From assembly GCA_905235375.1 (NCBI GenBank), contig CAJOLH010000005.1, positions 1 through 64,000 on the forward strand: a stretch of 64,000 nt of DNA, written 5' to 3'. Below, one piece after another: positions 18,946 through 27,125 of the stretch. The translations under genes and the position numbers were made by a program. This stretch comes from an uncultured Bacteroidales bacterium. GTDB lineage: Bacteria > Bacteroidota > Bacteroidia > Bacteroidales > UBA3663. The stretch's first letter is position 1; each line of letters opens with the position of its first letter. The notes under the pieces are model-generated. The model searched no databases, was not told where the DNA came from, and saw only the letters and a program-made list of their open reading frames with translations.

Positions 18946-19401
18946 ATGAAGGATAATAAGTTACACATCTTCATGGAGGATCCTGAGCTTCCCAAGCAGC
19001 TGAAGGATGCGCGTAGGAACCACGGAGGAATGAAGGTCCCCGAGGATTTCTTCGTGCAGTTCGAGCGTAAGATGAATGCAGTCATCGATGCTGGGATTGC
19101 CGTTAAGGAAGCAGAGAAGACTCCTTCCATCAAGGTTAAGCCCCAACAGTCTGTACTTCGTCAGAATCGCTGGATTAGGATTGCTTCCATGGTTGCGATG
19201 GTTGTCGCCGTTGGTCTTGCCATCCAGTTCAAGTGGTTCGGACAGAACCAGATTGACTCCAATAACGTCAATCAGCTTGTCAACATCGAACAGATGTCAG
19301 GTGATGAGTTGGATAAGATTGAAATTCCTGAGCAGGTTGAAGATGTGCTGTTGATAACGTCGAACGATTTTGATGCATACGATATATATTGTGGGTTATG
19401 A
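18946..19401 (+). CDS. Putative anti-sigma factor, single membrane span
   Basis: A 151-residue protein with no confident family match. Residues 1-75 are charged and presumably cytoplasmic, one hydrophobic span follows (about residues 77-97, IRIASMVAMVVAVGLAIQF), and an acidic C-terminal region would face the periplasm. Size, topology and position directly after an ECF sigma gene suggest that it holds the sigma factor at the membrane. No zinc-binding HxxxCxxC motif is visible. Its TGA overlaps the ATG of the next gene by 4 bases. Confidence 0.55.
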   Translation: MKDNKLHIFMEDPELPKQLKDARRNHGGMKVPEDFFVQFERKMNAVIDAGIAVKEAEKTPSIKVKPQQSVLRQNRWIRIASMVAMVVAVGLAIQFKWFGQNQIDSNNVNQLVNIEQMSGDELDKIEIPEQVEDVLLITSNDFDAYDIYCGL

Positions 19402-19877
19402 AAAGATTAGTTTTGATTTTTGTCTTGATATTGATGGTTCCACTTGCTGTCATGGCACAGAATGATCGTAGAAATGCCGATAATGGTGGAAACGGCCAGC
19501 GCCCTTCGTTCGAAAGCTTCATGCGTACAAAGTGTGATATGGTGGTAAGTGAACTTGGCCTCTCACAGCAGGATAGTTCCCGTTTCATCCCGATCTATCA
19601 GGAACTTTTGAAGGAAAAGGATGAACTCTATAAGAAGTATAGTGGTGGGCGGCGCATTCGTCTGCAAGTGGAAATGGGCGAGACAGTACCCGACACCACC
19701 TTGATGCGTGTCATCTATAATAATTCTCTGCTCCAGGTTGAAGATGCCCAACTTGAGCATCGTTACCTGCTTCGTCTTTCAGGCATTCTTACCCCAATGC
19801 AACTCTATAAATTGCAGAATGCCGAGCAAAAATTCAGGACGAGTATCATGCGCAGACCCCAAAAACGTGGAAAATAA
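19398..19877 (+). CDS. Small periplasmic protein, Spy/CpxP-like helical
   Basis: A 159-residue exported protein with signal peptide MKRLVLIFVLILMVPLAVMAQ. The mature part is predicted to be helical and charged, with SELGLSQQDSSRFIPIYQEL and LRLSGILTPMQLYKLQNAEQ, reminiscent of the LTxxQ repeats of Spy/CpxP/ZraP-type periplasmic chaperone-sensors. It is the last gene of a sigma/anti-sigma/periplasmic-protein operon, so it may sense or buffer envelope stress. The start is the ATG at 19398, which overlaps the preceding stop; an in-frame GTG/TTG further upstream would add residues before the signal peptide. Confidence 0.6.
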   Translation: MKRLVLIFVLILMVPLAVMAQNDRRNADNGGNGQRPSFESFMRTKCDMVVSELGLSQQDSSRFIPIYQELLKEKDELYKKYSGGRRIRLQVEMGETVPDTTLMRVIYNNSLLQVEDAQLEHRYLLRLSGILTPMQLYKLQNAEQKFRTSIMRRPQKRGK

Positions 19878-19915
19878 AGCAAAAAAGCTGTTATTCAACA
19901 AAAAAAATATTTTTT

Positions 19916-19950
19916 TCGACCCCAACTCTTGGAGGGGTCGATTTTTTTTT
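19916..19950 (+). terminator. Intrinsic terminator after the sigma operon
   Basis: The stem TCGACCCC / GGGGTCGA is followed by nine T (19942-19950). Strong rho-independent terminator; the next gene's -7 element begins two bases later. Confidence 0.88.
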
Positions 19951-19951
19951 G

Positions 19952-19959
19952 TAAATTTG
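19952..19959 (+). promoter_or_regulatory. -7 element for the YhcH/glgB unit
   Basis: TAAATTTG, a perfect TAnnTTTG, predicting a leader of about 90 nt before the ATG at 20058. The -33 position falls in the preceding terminator stem and is poor. Confidence 0.5.
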
Positions 19960-20057
19960 TCGCGCGTAAATATAAGTAAGAGTGTATTTGCTTTAGCTTA
20001 TTCAGCACTTTGATTAACAGCATTAATTACTAACCTCTTTTAACTATTAAACACTCC

Positions 20058-20504
20058 ATGGTACTAGATTCATTGGCAAACAGTGCTAACTATGAGGCAC
20101 TGAATCCCTATTTCAAAATGGCTTTCGACTATATAAAGAAGACTGACTGGAGTTCTGTTGAGCCAGGCAAGATTGTGCTCGATGGCAAGAACTGTTTCAT
20201 CAACGTCATCAATCAGGCGGGCAAGACGTCTGAGGCTGCTAAGTTCGAAACCCATAACAATTACCTGGACATCCAGCTTCCACTCGATGGCACTGAACTG
20301 ATGGGATTCATTCCCACTCATGATCTCACGCAGCCCGATGCACCCTACAACCCCGAGAAGGATGTCACCAAGTACAGTGACAAGACCGACTGCCTCATCA
20401 TGGTCAAGCCTATGCATTTTGCTATTTTCTGGCCTTGGGATGGACATCAGCCTTGCATTGGCGAAGGCAATTGGAAGAAGCTTGTGGTCAAGATCAAGCT
20501 CTAA
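20058..20504 (+). CDS. YhcH/YjgK/YiaL family protein (DUF386)
   Basis: A 148-residue cytoplasmic protein of the YhcH/YjgK/YiaL family, which also includes the beta-galactosidase small subunit EbgC. Family features are the early SVEPGKIVLDGKNCFINV stretch, the FETHNNYLDIQLPLDGTE core containing the metal-ligand His/Glu region, and the PMHFAIFWPWDGHQPCIGEG segment with further His residues. Members are cupin-like sugar-binding proteins thought to act on sugar anomers or sialic-acid-type compounds. It is 45 bp upstream of glgB and probably co-transcribed, which suggests a sugar-phosphate or glucan link. Confidence 0.85.
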   Translation: MVLDSLANSANYEALNPYFKMAFDYIKKTDWSSVEPGKIVLDGKNCFINVINQAGKTSEAAKFETHNNYLDIQLPLDGTELMGFIPTHDLTQPDAPYNPEKDVTKYSDKTDCLIMVKPMHFAIFWPWDGHQPCIGEGNWKKLVVKIKL

Positions 20505-20549
20505 TTGATTTATTGTTTCAATATTGTATTCACCTAAATAATTTACAAT

Positions 20550-22697
20550 ATGAAAAAGACAACGGTCAAGAAGTCATCTGCTTTCTTTAGTCCTACCGGT
20601 AAGGTAGTTCATGATGTCATCAAGACTCATGATCCTCTGGTAATCAACAAGTGGATGAATTCATTAAGGCCCAATTCGCTTAAGATGTTGCGCAACTTGC
20701 CTTATCTTAACGATTTTTCCGATGCCATCCTTGGCCGCTTCAAGTATGCTGCCTGGAAGATACATGAGATGACTCAGCAGGCTGGCTCACTTACCGACTT
20801 GGCCGATGGTTACTTGTACTTCGGACTTCATCGACAGAAGGATGGCACATGGATCTTCCGCGAATGGGCACCCAATGCTACTGCCATGTATGTCATCGGT
20901 GAGATGAACGACTGGCAGGAGAAGCCCGAATATGCTTGCCATCCTATTGATAACGGAGTATGGGAGATCACGCTTCCTGCCGAAGCGATGCATCACGAGG
21001 AACTCTACAAACTCTCGATTCATTGGAATGGAGGACAGGGTGAGCGCATCCCATCGTATGCACGGCGTGTGATACAGGACGAACAGACCAAGATTTTCTC
21101 GGCACAGGTGTGGGCTCCGGCACGGCCTTATCGTTTCCGCAACAAGATGTTCCGCCCCCAGGTCGATCCGCTGCTCATCTATGAATGTCACATCGGTATG
21201 GCTACCTCTGAGGAAAAGGTCGGTTCGTACGAAGAGTTCCGTGTGAATGTTCTGCCGCGTATTGCACGACTTGGTTACACTGCCGTTCAGATAATGGCCA
21301 TTCAGGAGCATCCCTACTATGGCTCGTTTGGTTATCATGTCTCGAACTTCTTTGCCGCCTCCAGTCGCTTCGGCACTCCCGACGAACTGAAACACCTCAT
21401 CGACGATGCTCATAACTTGGGTCTTGCTGTCATTATGGATATCGTTCACTCGCACGCGGTAAAGAATGAACTTGAGGGCCTTGGCAATTTCTGTGGCGAT
21501 CCATGCCAGTACTTCCACAGCGGCGGCCGTCGTGAACATCCTCAGTGGGACAGCCTCTGCTTCGACTATGCTCGTCCCGAGGTTATGCACTTCCTGCTTT
21601 CGAACTGCAAGTTCTGGCTCGACGAATATCAGTTCGATGGCTTCCGTTTCGATGGCGTCGGTTCGATGCTCTACCTCGATCATCAGGGAGGCAGTGGTAA
21701 TCTTTACGATTACTTCAGTCCCAATGTCGATGGTGATGCCCTATGCTATGTCACCTTGGCTAATGCGCTGATCCATGAGTTCAAGCCCACTGCTGTAACC
21801 ATCGGCGAGGAAGTGAGCGGTATGCCTGGTCTGGCAGTTCCATTCGAAGAGGGCGGTATCGGATTCAATTATCGCCTGCAGATGAATGTGCCTGACTATT
21901 GGATCAAACTGCTCAAGGAGCGTCGCGACGAGGATTGGAATACTACCGAAATCAAATGGCAGTTGTGCGAAAGCGGCGAGCTCATCAATTCGCCTGCTGG
22001 CAAAACCATTTCCTACGTTGAGAGTCACGATCAGGCGCTTGTGGGCGACAAGACGGTCATCTTCCGCCTTATCGACAGCGATATGTATTGGCACTTCAAG
22101 ATTGGTGACGAGAACCTCACCGTTCATCGTGGCATCGCTTTGCACAAGATGATTCGTCTCATCACCCTTTCCACCATCAACGGCGGCTATCTTAATTTTA
22201 TGGGAAATGAGTTCGGACATCCCGAGTGGATCGACTTCCCGCGCGAAGGCAACGGCTGGTCGTACAAGTATGCACGTCGCCAGTGGGATCTTGTTGACAA
22301 CGAAGACCTCAACTTCAAGTTCCTCAACCGATGGGATATTGCCGAAAATCACCTCATCACTTCAGTACTGAAGTTCAATGAGGCTCCATTGGTCGAAATC
22401 ATGGACAATCGTGGCGACAAGGTTCTTGCATTTGAGCGTCGTCGTCTGCTCTTCGTCTTCAATTTCGATGGTGAGCGCAGCTACACCGATTATGGTTTGT
22501 TGGTCAAGAACGGACGTTACGAACTCGTTCTCAATTCCGACGATCCACAATTTGGTGGCTTTGGCAACGTTTCTGCTGATGCACCTTACGAAACTGTACA
22601 CGATCCTGCCTATGAGGAGGATGGCAAGGGCTGGTTGAAACTTTATCTCCCTGCTCGTACAGCGCTTGTATTGAAGCGCAACATCTCGACAAAGTAA
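20550..22697 (+). CDS. glgB: 1,4-alpha-glucan branching enzyme
   Basis: A 715-residue GH13 branching enzyme that introduces alpha-1,6 branches into glycogen. The N-terminal CBM48-like domain (WIFREWAPNATAMYVIGEMN) is followed by the catalytic barrel. Conserved regions are DIVHSH, the nucleophile region GFRFDGVGSM (Asp near residue 368), the acid/base region IGEEVSGMP (Glu near residue 420) and VESHDQALVG. The length and the GEEVSGMP motif fit the eukaryote-like GH13_8 branching-enzyme group common in Bacteroidetes rather than E. coli-type GlgB. A terminator follows directly. Confidence 0.95.
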   Translation: MKKTTVKKSSAFFSPTGKVVHDVIKTHDPLVINKWMNSLRPNSLKMLRNLPYLNDFSDAILGRFKYAAWKIHEMTQQAGSLTDLADGYLYFGLHRQKDGTWIFREWAPNATAMYVIGEMNDWQEKPEYACHPIDNGVWEITLPAEAMHHEELYKLSIHWNGGQGERIPSYARRVIQDEQTKIFSAQVWAPARPYRFRNKMFRPQVDPLLIYECHIGMATSEEKVGSYEEFRVNVLPRIARLGYTAVQIMAIQEHPYYGSFGYHVSNFFAASSRFGTPDELKHLIDDAHNLGLAVIMDIVHSHAVKNELEGLGNFCGDPCQYFHSGGRREHPQWDSLCFDYARPEVMHFLLSNCKFWLDEYQFDGFRFDGVGSMLYLDHQGGSGNLYDYFSPNVDGDALCYVTLANALIHEFKPTAVTIGEEVSGMPGLAVPFEEGGIGFNYRLQMNVPDYWIKLLKERRDEDWNTTEIKWQLCESGELINSPAGKTISYVESHDQALVGDKTVIFRLIDSDMYWHFKIGDENLTVHRGIALHKMIRLITLSTINGGYLNFMGNEFGHPEWIDFPREGNGWSYKYARRQWDLVDNEDLNFKFLNRWDIAENHLITSVLKFNEAPLVEIMDNRGDKVLAFERRRLLFVFNFDGERSYTDYGLLVKNGRYELVLNSDDPQFGGFGNVSADAPYETVHDPAYEEDGKGWLKLYLPARTALVLKRNISTK

Positions 22698-22714
22698 GAT
22701 TATTCTCTTAAAGT

Positions 22715-22746
22715 TTACCCCGACAGCAATGCCGGGGTAATTTTTT
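22715..22746 (+). terminator. Intrinsic terminator after glgB
   Basis: The stem TTACCCCG (22715-22722) / CGGGGTAA (22733-22740) is followed by TTTTTT. Confidence 0.88.
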
Positions 22747-22796
22747 GCGAAAACATTCTGACCGCTGATAGAATGCTCTATCTGACCGAGTCATGA

Positions 22797-23238
22797 CCAA
22801 TTTTGGCCAAGAATGGTTATTCTTCTCCAGTCGCATACCCTTTTTCGGCCAAGATAGGGTATGCTCCGACTGCGGCATAACCAGACTTAGCCAAGAAAGG
22901 GTATGCACCGACCGCAGCATAACCAGATTTAGCCAATAAAGGGTATGCTCCGACTGCGGCATAGCCAAACTTGGCCGAAAAAGGGTATTCTTCGGCCGAG
23001 GCATAACCAGTCTTGGCCGAAAAAAAGTATGCTTCGACCGTGGCATAACCAGACTTGGCCGAAAAAACGTATGCTTCGACAACGGCATAACCAATCATGG
23101 CCGAAAAAGGGTATGCTCCGACCGAGGCATAACCAGTCTTGGCCGAAAAAGGGTATTCTCCGACCGCAGCATAACCAAACTTGGCTAAGAAAGGGTATGC
23201 TCTGACCGAAGCATAACCAGTCTTGGCCAAAATTGGTT
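22797..23238. repeat. 42-bp tandem repeat array A, 11 copies
   Basis: A GGCC/AGCC anchor recurs at 22805, 22847, 22889, 22931, 22973, 23015, 23057, 23099, 23141, 23183 and 23225: exactly 42 bp every time, with no insertion or deletion although units differ by many substitutions. The first and last units carry the palindrome TTGGCCAA. Each unit contains an imperfect inverted repeat (GGTATGC ... GCATAACC). It lies between the 3' ends of glgB and the convergent glycosyltransferase gene. Because 42 is a multiple of 3, long frames exist on both strands; the longest (minus, 14-residue repeats) has no ATG start, so I do not call a gene. Confidence 0.92.
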
Positions 23239-23261
23239 ATACTATTGTGGGAAAGACAAGA

Positions 23262-24527
23262 TTACGTCAGCGGGACATCCCACTTGCATTCATAGTCGAG
23301 ATCTTCGGGTCGTGAGCCAATCGTTTCTGCAGGAACACCTGCAACGACAGCATAAGGTGACACATCTTTCGTCACTACAGCTCCGGCACAAACTACGGCC
23401 CCTCGACCGATGGTTACGCCTTGCAGTATAGTGGCACCAACTCCTATCCATACGTAGTCCTCGATGACAATCGGCTTGAAGATGCCTTGGAAGTTGCGCG
23501 ACTTGTAGTCATGACTTCCTGTCATGATGTTCACACGATGAGAAATAGAGACGCTCGAACCGATGGTGATGCCTCCACGGCCATCGAGAATACATTGTGT
23601 GTTGATGTGGCAATGCTTTCCCACCGATATGAGGTTGGCGTTCATAAAATAGTTCCTTTTCATGATGAAGCTGCCTTCGCCAATCTTCATGCCGACAAGT
23701 CGCAGAAGGCATCTGCGCCATGACCAGAAGGGGATATGTGGAATGACCGAGTTGACCATATATTCGAGAATAAGGCTTCGTGAGAATTTGTAGAAACATG
23801 AATTCTTGAGCCAAACGATTGCAGAATTCTTGATGAAATATTTTAGGAACGGGAGTTTGTTGCTTGAACCGTAGCTGGTTATTCTGTAGTTGTAGAGTAG
23901 GTTTCGATAGGGGTGATTGCTTAACCCCTCTGTGCGGTAGGCTTCGATGAAGGTATCCACCATCTGAAACTTATAACCTTCTTGCCAAAGCCGATGGAGC
24001 AATTCCCAATCCAAGGCGTAACCCAATCGTTTTTCCAGACTGAGGTCAAAGAGATGGGACTTTTGCACCTCACAACGTATCAGGGAAGAGCCATGTCGGA
24101 AGGTGGGGGCGAATCGCAATAGGCTGGTGTCGGATACTGCCCGTATCTCGTGATTCCATTCGGGATTGACTTCGATACTATGTCCGAAGATGATGCTGCT
24201 CTCCGAATTGGTCTGTGCTATAGCGTCAGCAAGAGAAGTTGGCGAGACGTAAGTGTCGCCCGAATTGAGGATGCTGATCCATTGGCCATCAGCCATCATG
24301 ATTGCTTGGTTCATGGCATCGTACATTCCTCGGTCGGGTATGCTGTGCCAGTAGGCAAGTTGTCCCTCGAAATTGCGTATAATGTCGGCTGTACCATCGG
24401 TCGATGCGCCGTCGAGCACCAAATATTGCACCTCGACATTGGTTTGTGCCAAGGCGCTGACGATGGTTTCGCGAATGTGATTTTTGTCATTGCGTACCAC
24501 TGTGATGATGGTCACGCGTGGTGTCAT
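23262..24527 (-). CDS. Glycosyltransferase family 2 / hexapeptide acetyltransferase fusion
   Basis: A 421-residue two-domain cytoplasmic enzyme. Residues 1 to about 235 are a GT-A glycosyltransferase (VTIITVVRNDKNHIRETIVS, VLDGASTDGTADII, WISILNSGD), similar to WcaA-type enzymes. After a basic, hydrophobic linker (IPFWSWRRCLLRLVGMKIG), residues 270-421 are a left-handed beta-helix acetyltransferase of the WcaF/maltose-acetyltransferase type (ITIGSSVSISHRVNIMTGSH, IGRGAVVCAGAVVTKDVSPY). A sugar would be transferred and O-acetylated by one polypeptide during surface glycan assembly. ATG 24525-24527 overlaps the upstream esterase stop by 4 bases. Confidence 0.88.
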   Translation of the reverse strand: MTPRVTIITVVRNDKNHIRETIVSALAQTNVEVQYLVLDGASTDGTADIIRNFEGQLAYWHSIPDRGMYDAMNQAIMMADGQWISILNSGDTYVSPTSLADAIAQTNSESSIIFGHSIEVNPEWNHEIRAVSDTSLLRFAPTFRHGSSLIRCEVQKSHLFDLSLEKRLGYALDWELLHRLWQEGYKFQMVDTFIEAYRTEGLSNHPYRNLLYNYRITSYGSSNKLPFLKYFIKNSAIVWLKNSCFYKFSRSLILEYMVNSVIPHIPFWSWRRCLLRLVGMKIGEGSFIMKRNYFMNANLISVGKHCHINTQCILDGRGGITIGSSVSISHRVNIMTGSHDYKSRNFQGIFKPIVIEDYVWIGVGATILQGVTIGRGAVVCAGAVVTKDVSPYAVVAGVPAETIGSRPEDLDYECKWDVPLT

Positions 24528-25123
24528 AGTTCGAGCAGTTGCTTGATGAGAGGCAACAGGTCGCGTTTCATCATTGCATCGGTGAGAGAATGTTCTCCTT
24601 CGATGATGCGGAAGTGTTCGTTGCCGTAAGCTTTCTTGAATTCCGCCTGGCAGTTGACGGTCGGATCGTCCTTGCCGAAGACGCCCCAGATGAGCTGCTT
24701 GTCTTCTGGAGTAATGTTCTTGAGCGTCAACTTGGTCTCTATTTCCTTGAATTCTGCAACCATTTTCTTATCGACCTTGAACGATTTCTGTCCGTCGGCA
24801 CGTTTGTTCTGAAACTCAACGTTTTTCCCCAAGTGCTTGAAAGTAAGCAGGCGAGCCATGTGAAACGAAGGATTGACACAGATGCGCAGATGACCGTGCT
24901 GCAGCTCGGTGTACATGCCGCCCATCGAGGTGCCTATAATCAGGTCGGGCTTCTCCTCTTCGATCACTTTCGTGATGAAAGGAACGGCTTCGGCGGGAGA
25001 AACGGGGATATCGGGCGAAACTACCGTTACGCCATAATCGGCATAGAGGTGATTACGGAGATTGGTGGCTGTGCCGGTCGAACCTGCAGACGAGAATCCG
25101 TGTAGATATACTATTTTTCTCAT
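24524..25123 (-). CDS. YqiA-like alpha/beta-hydrolase (esterase)
   Basis: A 199-residue cytoplasmic alpha/beta-hydrolase of the YqiA/UPF0227 esterase group. The start MRKIVYLHGFSSAGSTGTA gives the oxyanion HGF segment, the nucleophile elbow is GTSMGG, and a C-terminal GEHSLTDAM supplies the likely catalytic His. YqiA cleaves short acyl esters in vitro; the physiological substrate is unknown. It is the first gene of a two-gene unit with the glycosyltransferase-acetyltransferase fusion, so it could act on acylated sugars, but that is only context. Confidence 0.83.
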   Translation of the reverse strand: MRKIVYLHGFSSAGSTGTATNLRNHLYADYGVTVVSPDIPVSPAEAVPFITKVIEEEKPDLIIGTSMGGMYTELQHGHLRICVNPSFHMARLLTFKHLGKNVEFQNKRADGQKSFKVDKKMVAEFKEIETKLTLKNITPEDKQLIWGVFGKDDPTVNCQAEFKKAYGNEHFRIIEGEHSLTDAMMKRDLLPLIKQLLEL

Positions 25124-25143
25124 TATTTAATACTTTGACGTTG

Positions 25144-25151
25144 CAAAGTTA
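25144..25151 (-). promoter_or_regulatory. -7 element for the esterase/glycosyltransferase unit
   Basis: Reads TAACTTTG on the minus strand. A weak -33 (CTTG) lies 20 bp further upstream at 25172-25175. Confidence 0.5.
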
Positions 25152-25192
25152 CGTAATATACCTTGTTTTAGCAAGACTTTTGTCTGAAATCT

Positions 25193-25223
25193 TTTGCTAA
25201 ATGTCGAAAATTGATTATATTTG
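25193..25223 (+). promoter_or_regulatory. Promoter for the upp operon
   Basis: -33 TTTG (25193-25196), 19-bp spacer, -7 TATATTTG (25216-25223). Gives a leader of about 60 nt before upp. Confidence 0.65.
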
Positions 25224-25291
25224 CGCCGTTAATTGGGCATTTCGCGTCCCATAAATTCTAAAAGTTTCAAATTTCAAAATCGTTTTTCGAA

Positions 25292-25948
25292 ATGCGGATC
25301 GTAGATTTTTCAAAGACAAACACCGTGGTGAACAAGTTCATCTCCGAGTTGCGTGATGTGAATATTCAGACCGACAGGATGCGTTTCCGTCGCAACATTG
25401 AGCGTATCGGTGAAATAATGGCTTACGAGATCAGCAAGGAGCTGACCTATCATGTTGAGGATATCACTTCTCCGCTCGGAATAGCTGAAACTAATGTTCC
25501 ATCCGATACAATTGTCGTAAGTGCCATTCTTCGTGCCGGTTTGCCGCTTCATCAGGGTGTTATCAATATCTTTGACGATGCAGAAAATGCCTTTGTCAGT
25601 GCCTATCGTCGATATGATGCCGACACTGATTTCAATTTTGATATTTCGATTGAGTATATTTCTGCGCCCTCCCTCGACGGCAAAGTGCTCATTATCTGTG
25701 ATCCTATGCTTGCCACCGGATCGTCGATGCAGCTTGCCTACGAAGCATTGCTCGCCAAGGGCACACCTACGAAACTCTTTATTTGTTCGGTGATTGCCAG
25801 TTGTGAGGCGCTCGATTACCTCAATGAGAATCTTCCCGAGGAAGCTGTCCTTTATGTTGCCGCAGTCGATGATATGCTCGATCAGCATAAGTATATTGTC
25901 CCGGGTCTGGGTGATGCAGGAAACCTCGCATTTGGAGAGAAGGGATAA
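25292..25948 (+). CDS. upp: Uracil phosphoribosyltransferase
   Basis: A 218-residue type I phosphoribosyltransferase of pyrimidine salvage, making UMP from uracil and PRPP. The PRPP-binding loop is VLIICDPMLATGSSM and the uracil-binding region near the C-terminus is YIVPGLGDAGNLAFG. VSAILRAGLPLHQGV is the usual flexible-loop region. It starts an apparently continuous operon: the next gene begins 15 bp after its stop, yet has no obvious metabolic link to uracil salvage. Confidence 0.94.
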   Translation: MRIVDFSKTNTVVNKFISELRDVNIQTDRMRFRRNIERIGEIMAYEISKELTYHVEDITSPLGIAETNVPSDTIVVSAILRAGLPLHQGVINIFDDAENAFVSAYRRYDADTDFNFDISIEYISAPSLDGKVLIICDPMLATGSSMQLAYEALLAKGTPTKLFICSVIASCEALDYLNENLPEEAVLYVAAVDDMLDQHKYIVPGLGDAGNLAFGEKG

Positions 25949-25963
25949 CAGGAATAAGGCATA

Positions 25964-27124
25964 ATGATAGTCATCGAAGAGATCAAGGGCAGAAAGGCAC
26001 TCAAACGGTTCGTACAGTTTCAGTTGGAATTGTATCGTGGTGTTGATGCTTTTGTCCCTCCGATGATTGAGTCCGAAATCGACTGTCTTGACCCGTCGAA
26101 GAATCCCGCCTTTGACTTTTGTGAAGCCGTATTCTTTCTGGCTTCTCGCGAAGGCAGGTTGGTGGGGCGCGCTGCCGGCATTATCAATCGGCACTCCAAC
26201 CAGCGGGTGGGCAAGGAGCAATGCCGTTTCTGCTACCTCGATTTTATTGACGATGAAACTGTGAGCCGTGCTTTGCTCGACAAGGTGTCGGAGTGGGGCA
26301 GAAGCAAGGGCATGAAGGAAATTGTCGGCCCTTTGGGCTTGACCGATTTGGATTATGAGGGTTGCCTAATCAAAGGTTTTGACCAACTGTGTACTTCTGC
26401 CGAACTCTATAACTATGCCTATTATCCTAAGCATTTCGAAGCGTATGGGATGAGGCCCGAAGCATATTGGAACGAGTATCGGATGCCGATGGTGGATGAA
26501 GTTCCCGAAAAACATCGTCGTGTGGCAGAGATTTCCGCTCGCCGTTATGGATTGCGCGCATTGAAGTTCACCGACTCCAAGATACTTGTTGAGCGATATG
26601 GGCATCGCATCTTTGAGCTTTACAATCAGGCGTATTCCGAGATTTATGGTTTTACGCCATTGACCGATCGGCAGATTGATTATTATATCAACCTCTATCT
26701 TCCTCAGGTGCGTCTCGACTTGATACGCCTTATAGTCGATAATGATGACAATCTGCTTGCCTTTGGTATCGCCTGTCCTTCCCTTAGTCGAGCCCAGCAG
26801 AAGGCGCGTGGAAAGATGTGGCCGCTGGGCTGGTTTTATCTGGCTCGTGCCATGTACCTCACAGCCGACAGTTTCTTGGGAAGGTTGCTGCACGGCGGCA
26901 CCGACACCTGCGATCTCCTGCTCATCGCTGTTCGTCCCGATATGCAGGGTAAGGGCGTCAATGCCCTGCTCTTTACTGAGCTTATTCCGCAGTTCAAGGC
27001 CAATGGTTACAAATTCGTAGAGTCGAACAACGAGCTCGAAACCAATCATAAGATCTCCAACTTGTGGGGAGACTTCGACAAGAACCTGCATAAGCGTCGC
27101 TGCACATTCATCAAGGATCTGTGA
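25964..27124 (+). CDS. GNAT-like acyltransferase, unknown substrate
   Basis: A 386-residue cytoplasmic protein that I can place only as GNAT-like. The N-terminal half has GRLVGRAAGIINRHSNQRVG and FCYLDFIDD, a typical GNAT beta-strand pair; the C-terminal half has LLLIAVRPDMQGKGVNALLF, a clear acetyl-CoA-binding V-x-P-x-x-Q/R-G-x-G motif. The protein therefore appears to hold two GNAT-like lobes. Basic and aromatic residues dominate the middle. It is followed after 1 bp by an MMPL exporter and then by an acyl carrier protein and an adenylating enzyme, so an N- or O-acyltransferase acting on lipid or acyl-ACP substrates is plausible. Confidence 0.65.
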   Translation: MIVIEEIKGRKALKRFVQFQLELYRGVDAFVPPMIESEIDCLDPSKNPAFDFCEAVFFLASREGRLVGRAAGIINRHSNQRVGKEQCRFCYLDFIDDETVSRALLDKVSEWGRSKGMKEIVGPLGLTDLDYEGCLIKGFDQLCTSAELYNYAYYPKHFEAYGMRPEAYWNEYRMPMVDEVPEKHRRVAEISARRYGLRALKFTDSKILVERYGHRIFELYNQAYSEIYGFTPLTDRQIDYYINLYLPQVRLDLIRLIVDNDDNLLAFGIACPSLSRAQQKARGKMWPLGWFYLARAMYLTADSFLGRLLHGGTDTCDLLLIAVRPDMQGKGVNALLFTELIPQFKANGYKFVESNNELETNHKISNLWGDFDKNLHKRRCTFIKDL

Positions 27125-27125
27125 G

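Noticed and set aside
22817..23230. Array A as a 137-residue repeat protein on the minus strand
   Set aside because: The frame has only a TTG start next to an upstream stop, no promoter, no signal peptide, and many changes between units alter residues.
22797..23238. Array A as a CRISPR array
   Set aside because: All of each 42-bp unit is repeated; there are no unique spacers and no cas genes nearby. The same holds for array B.
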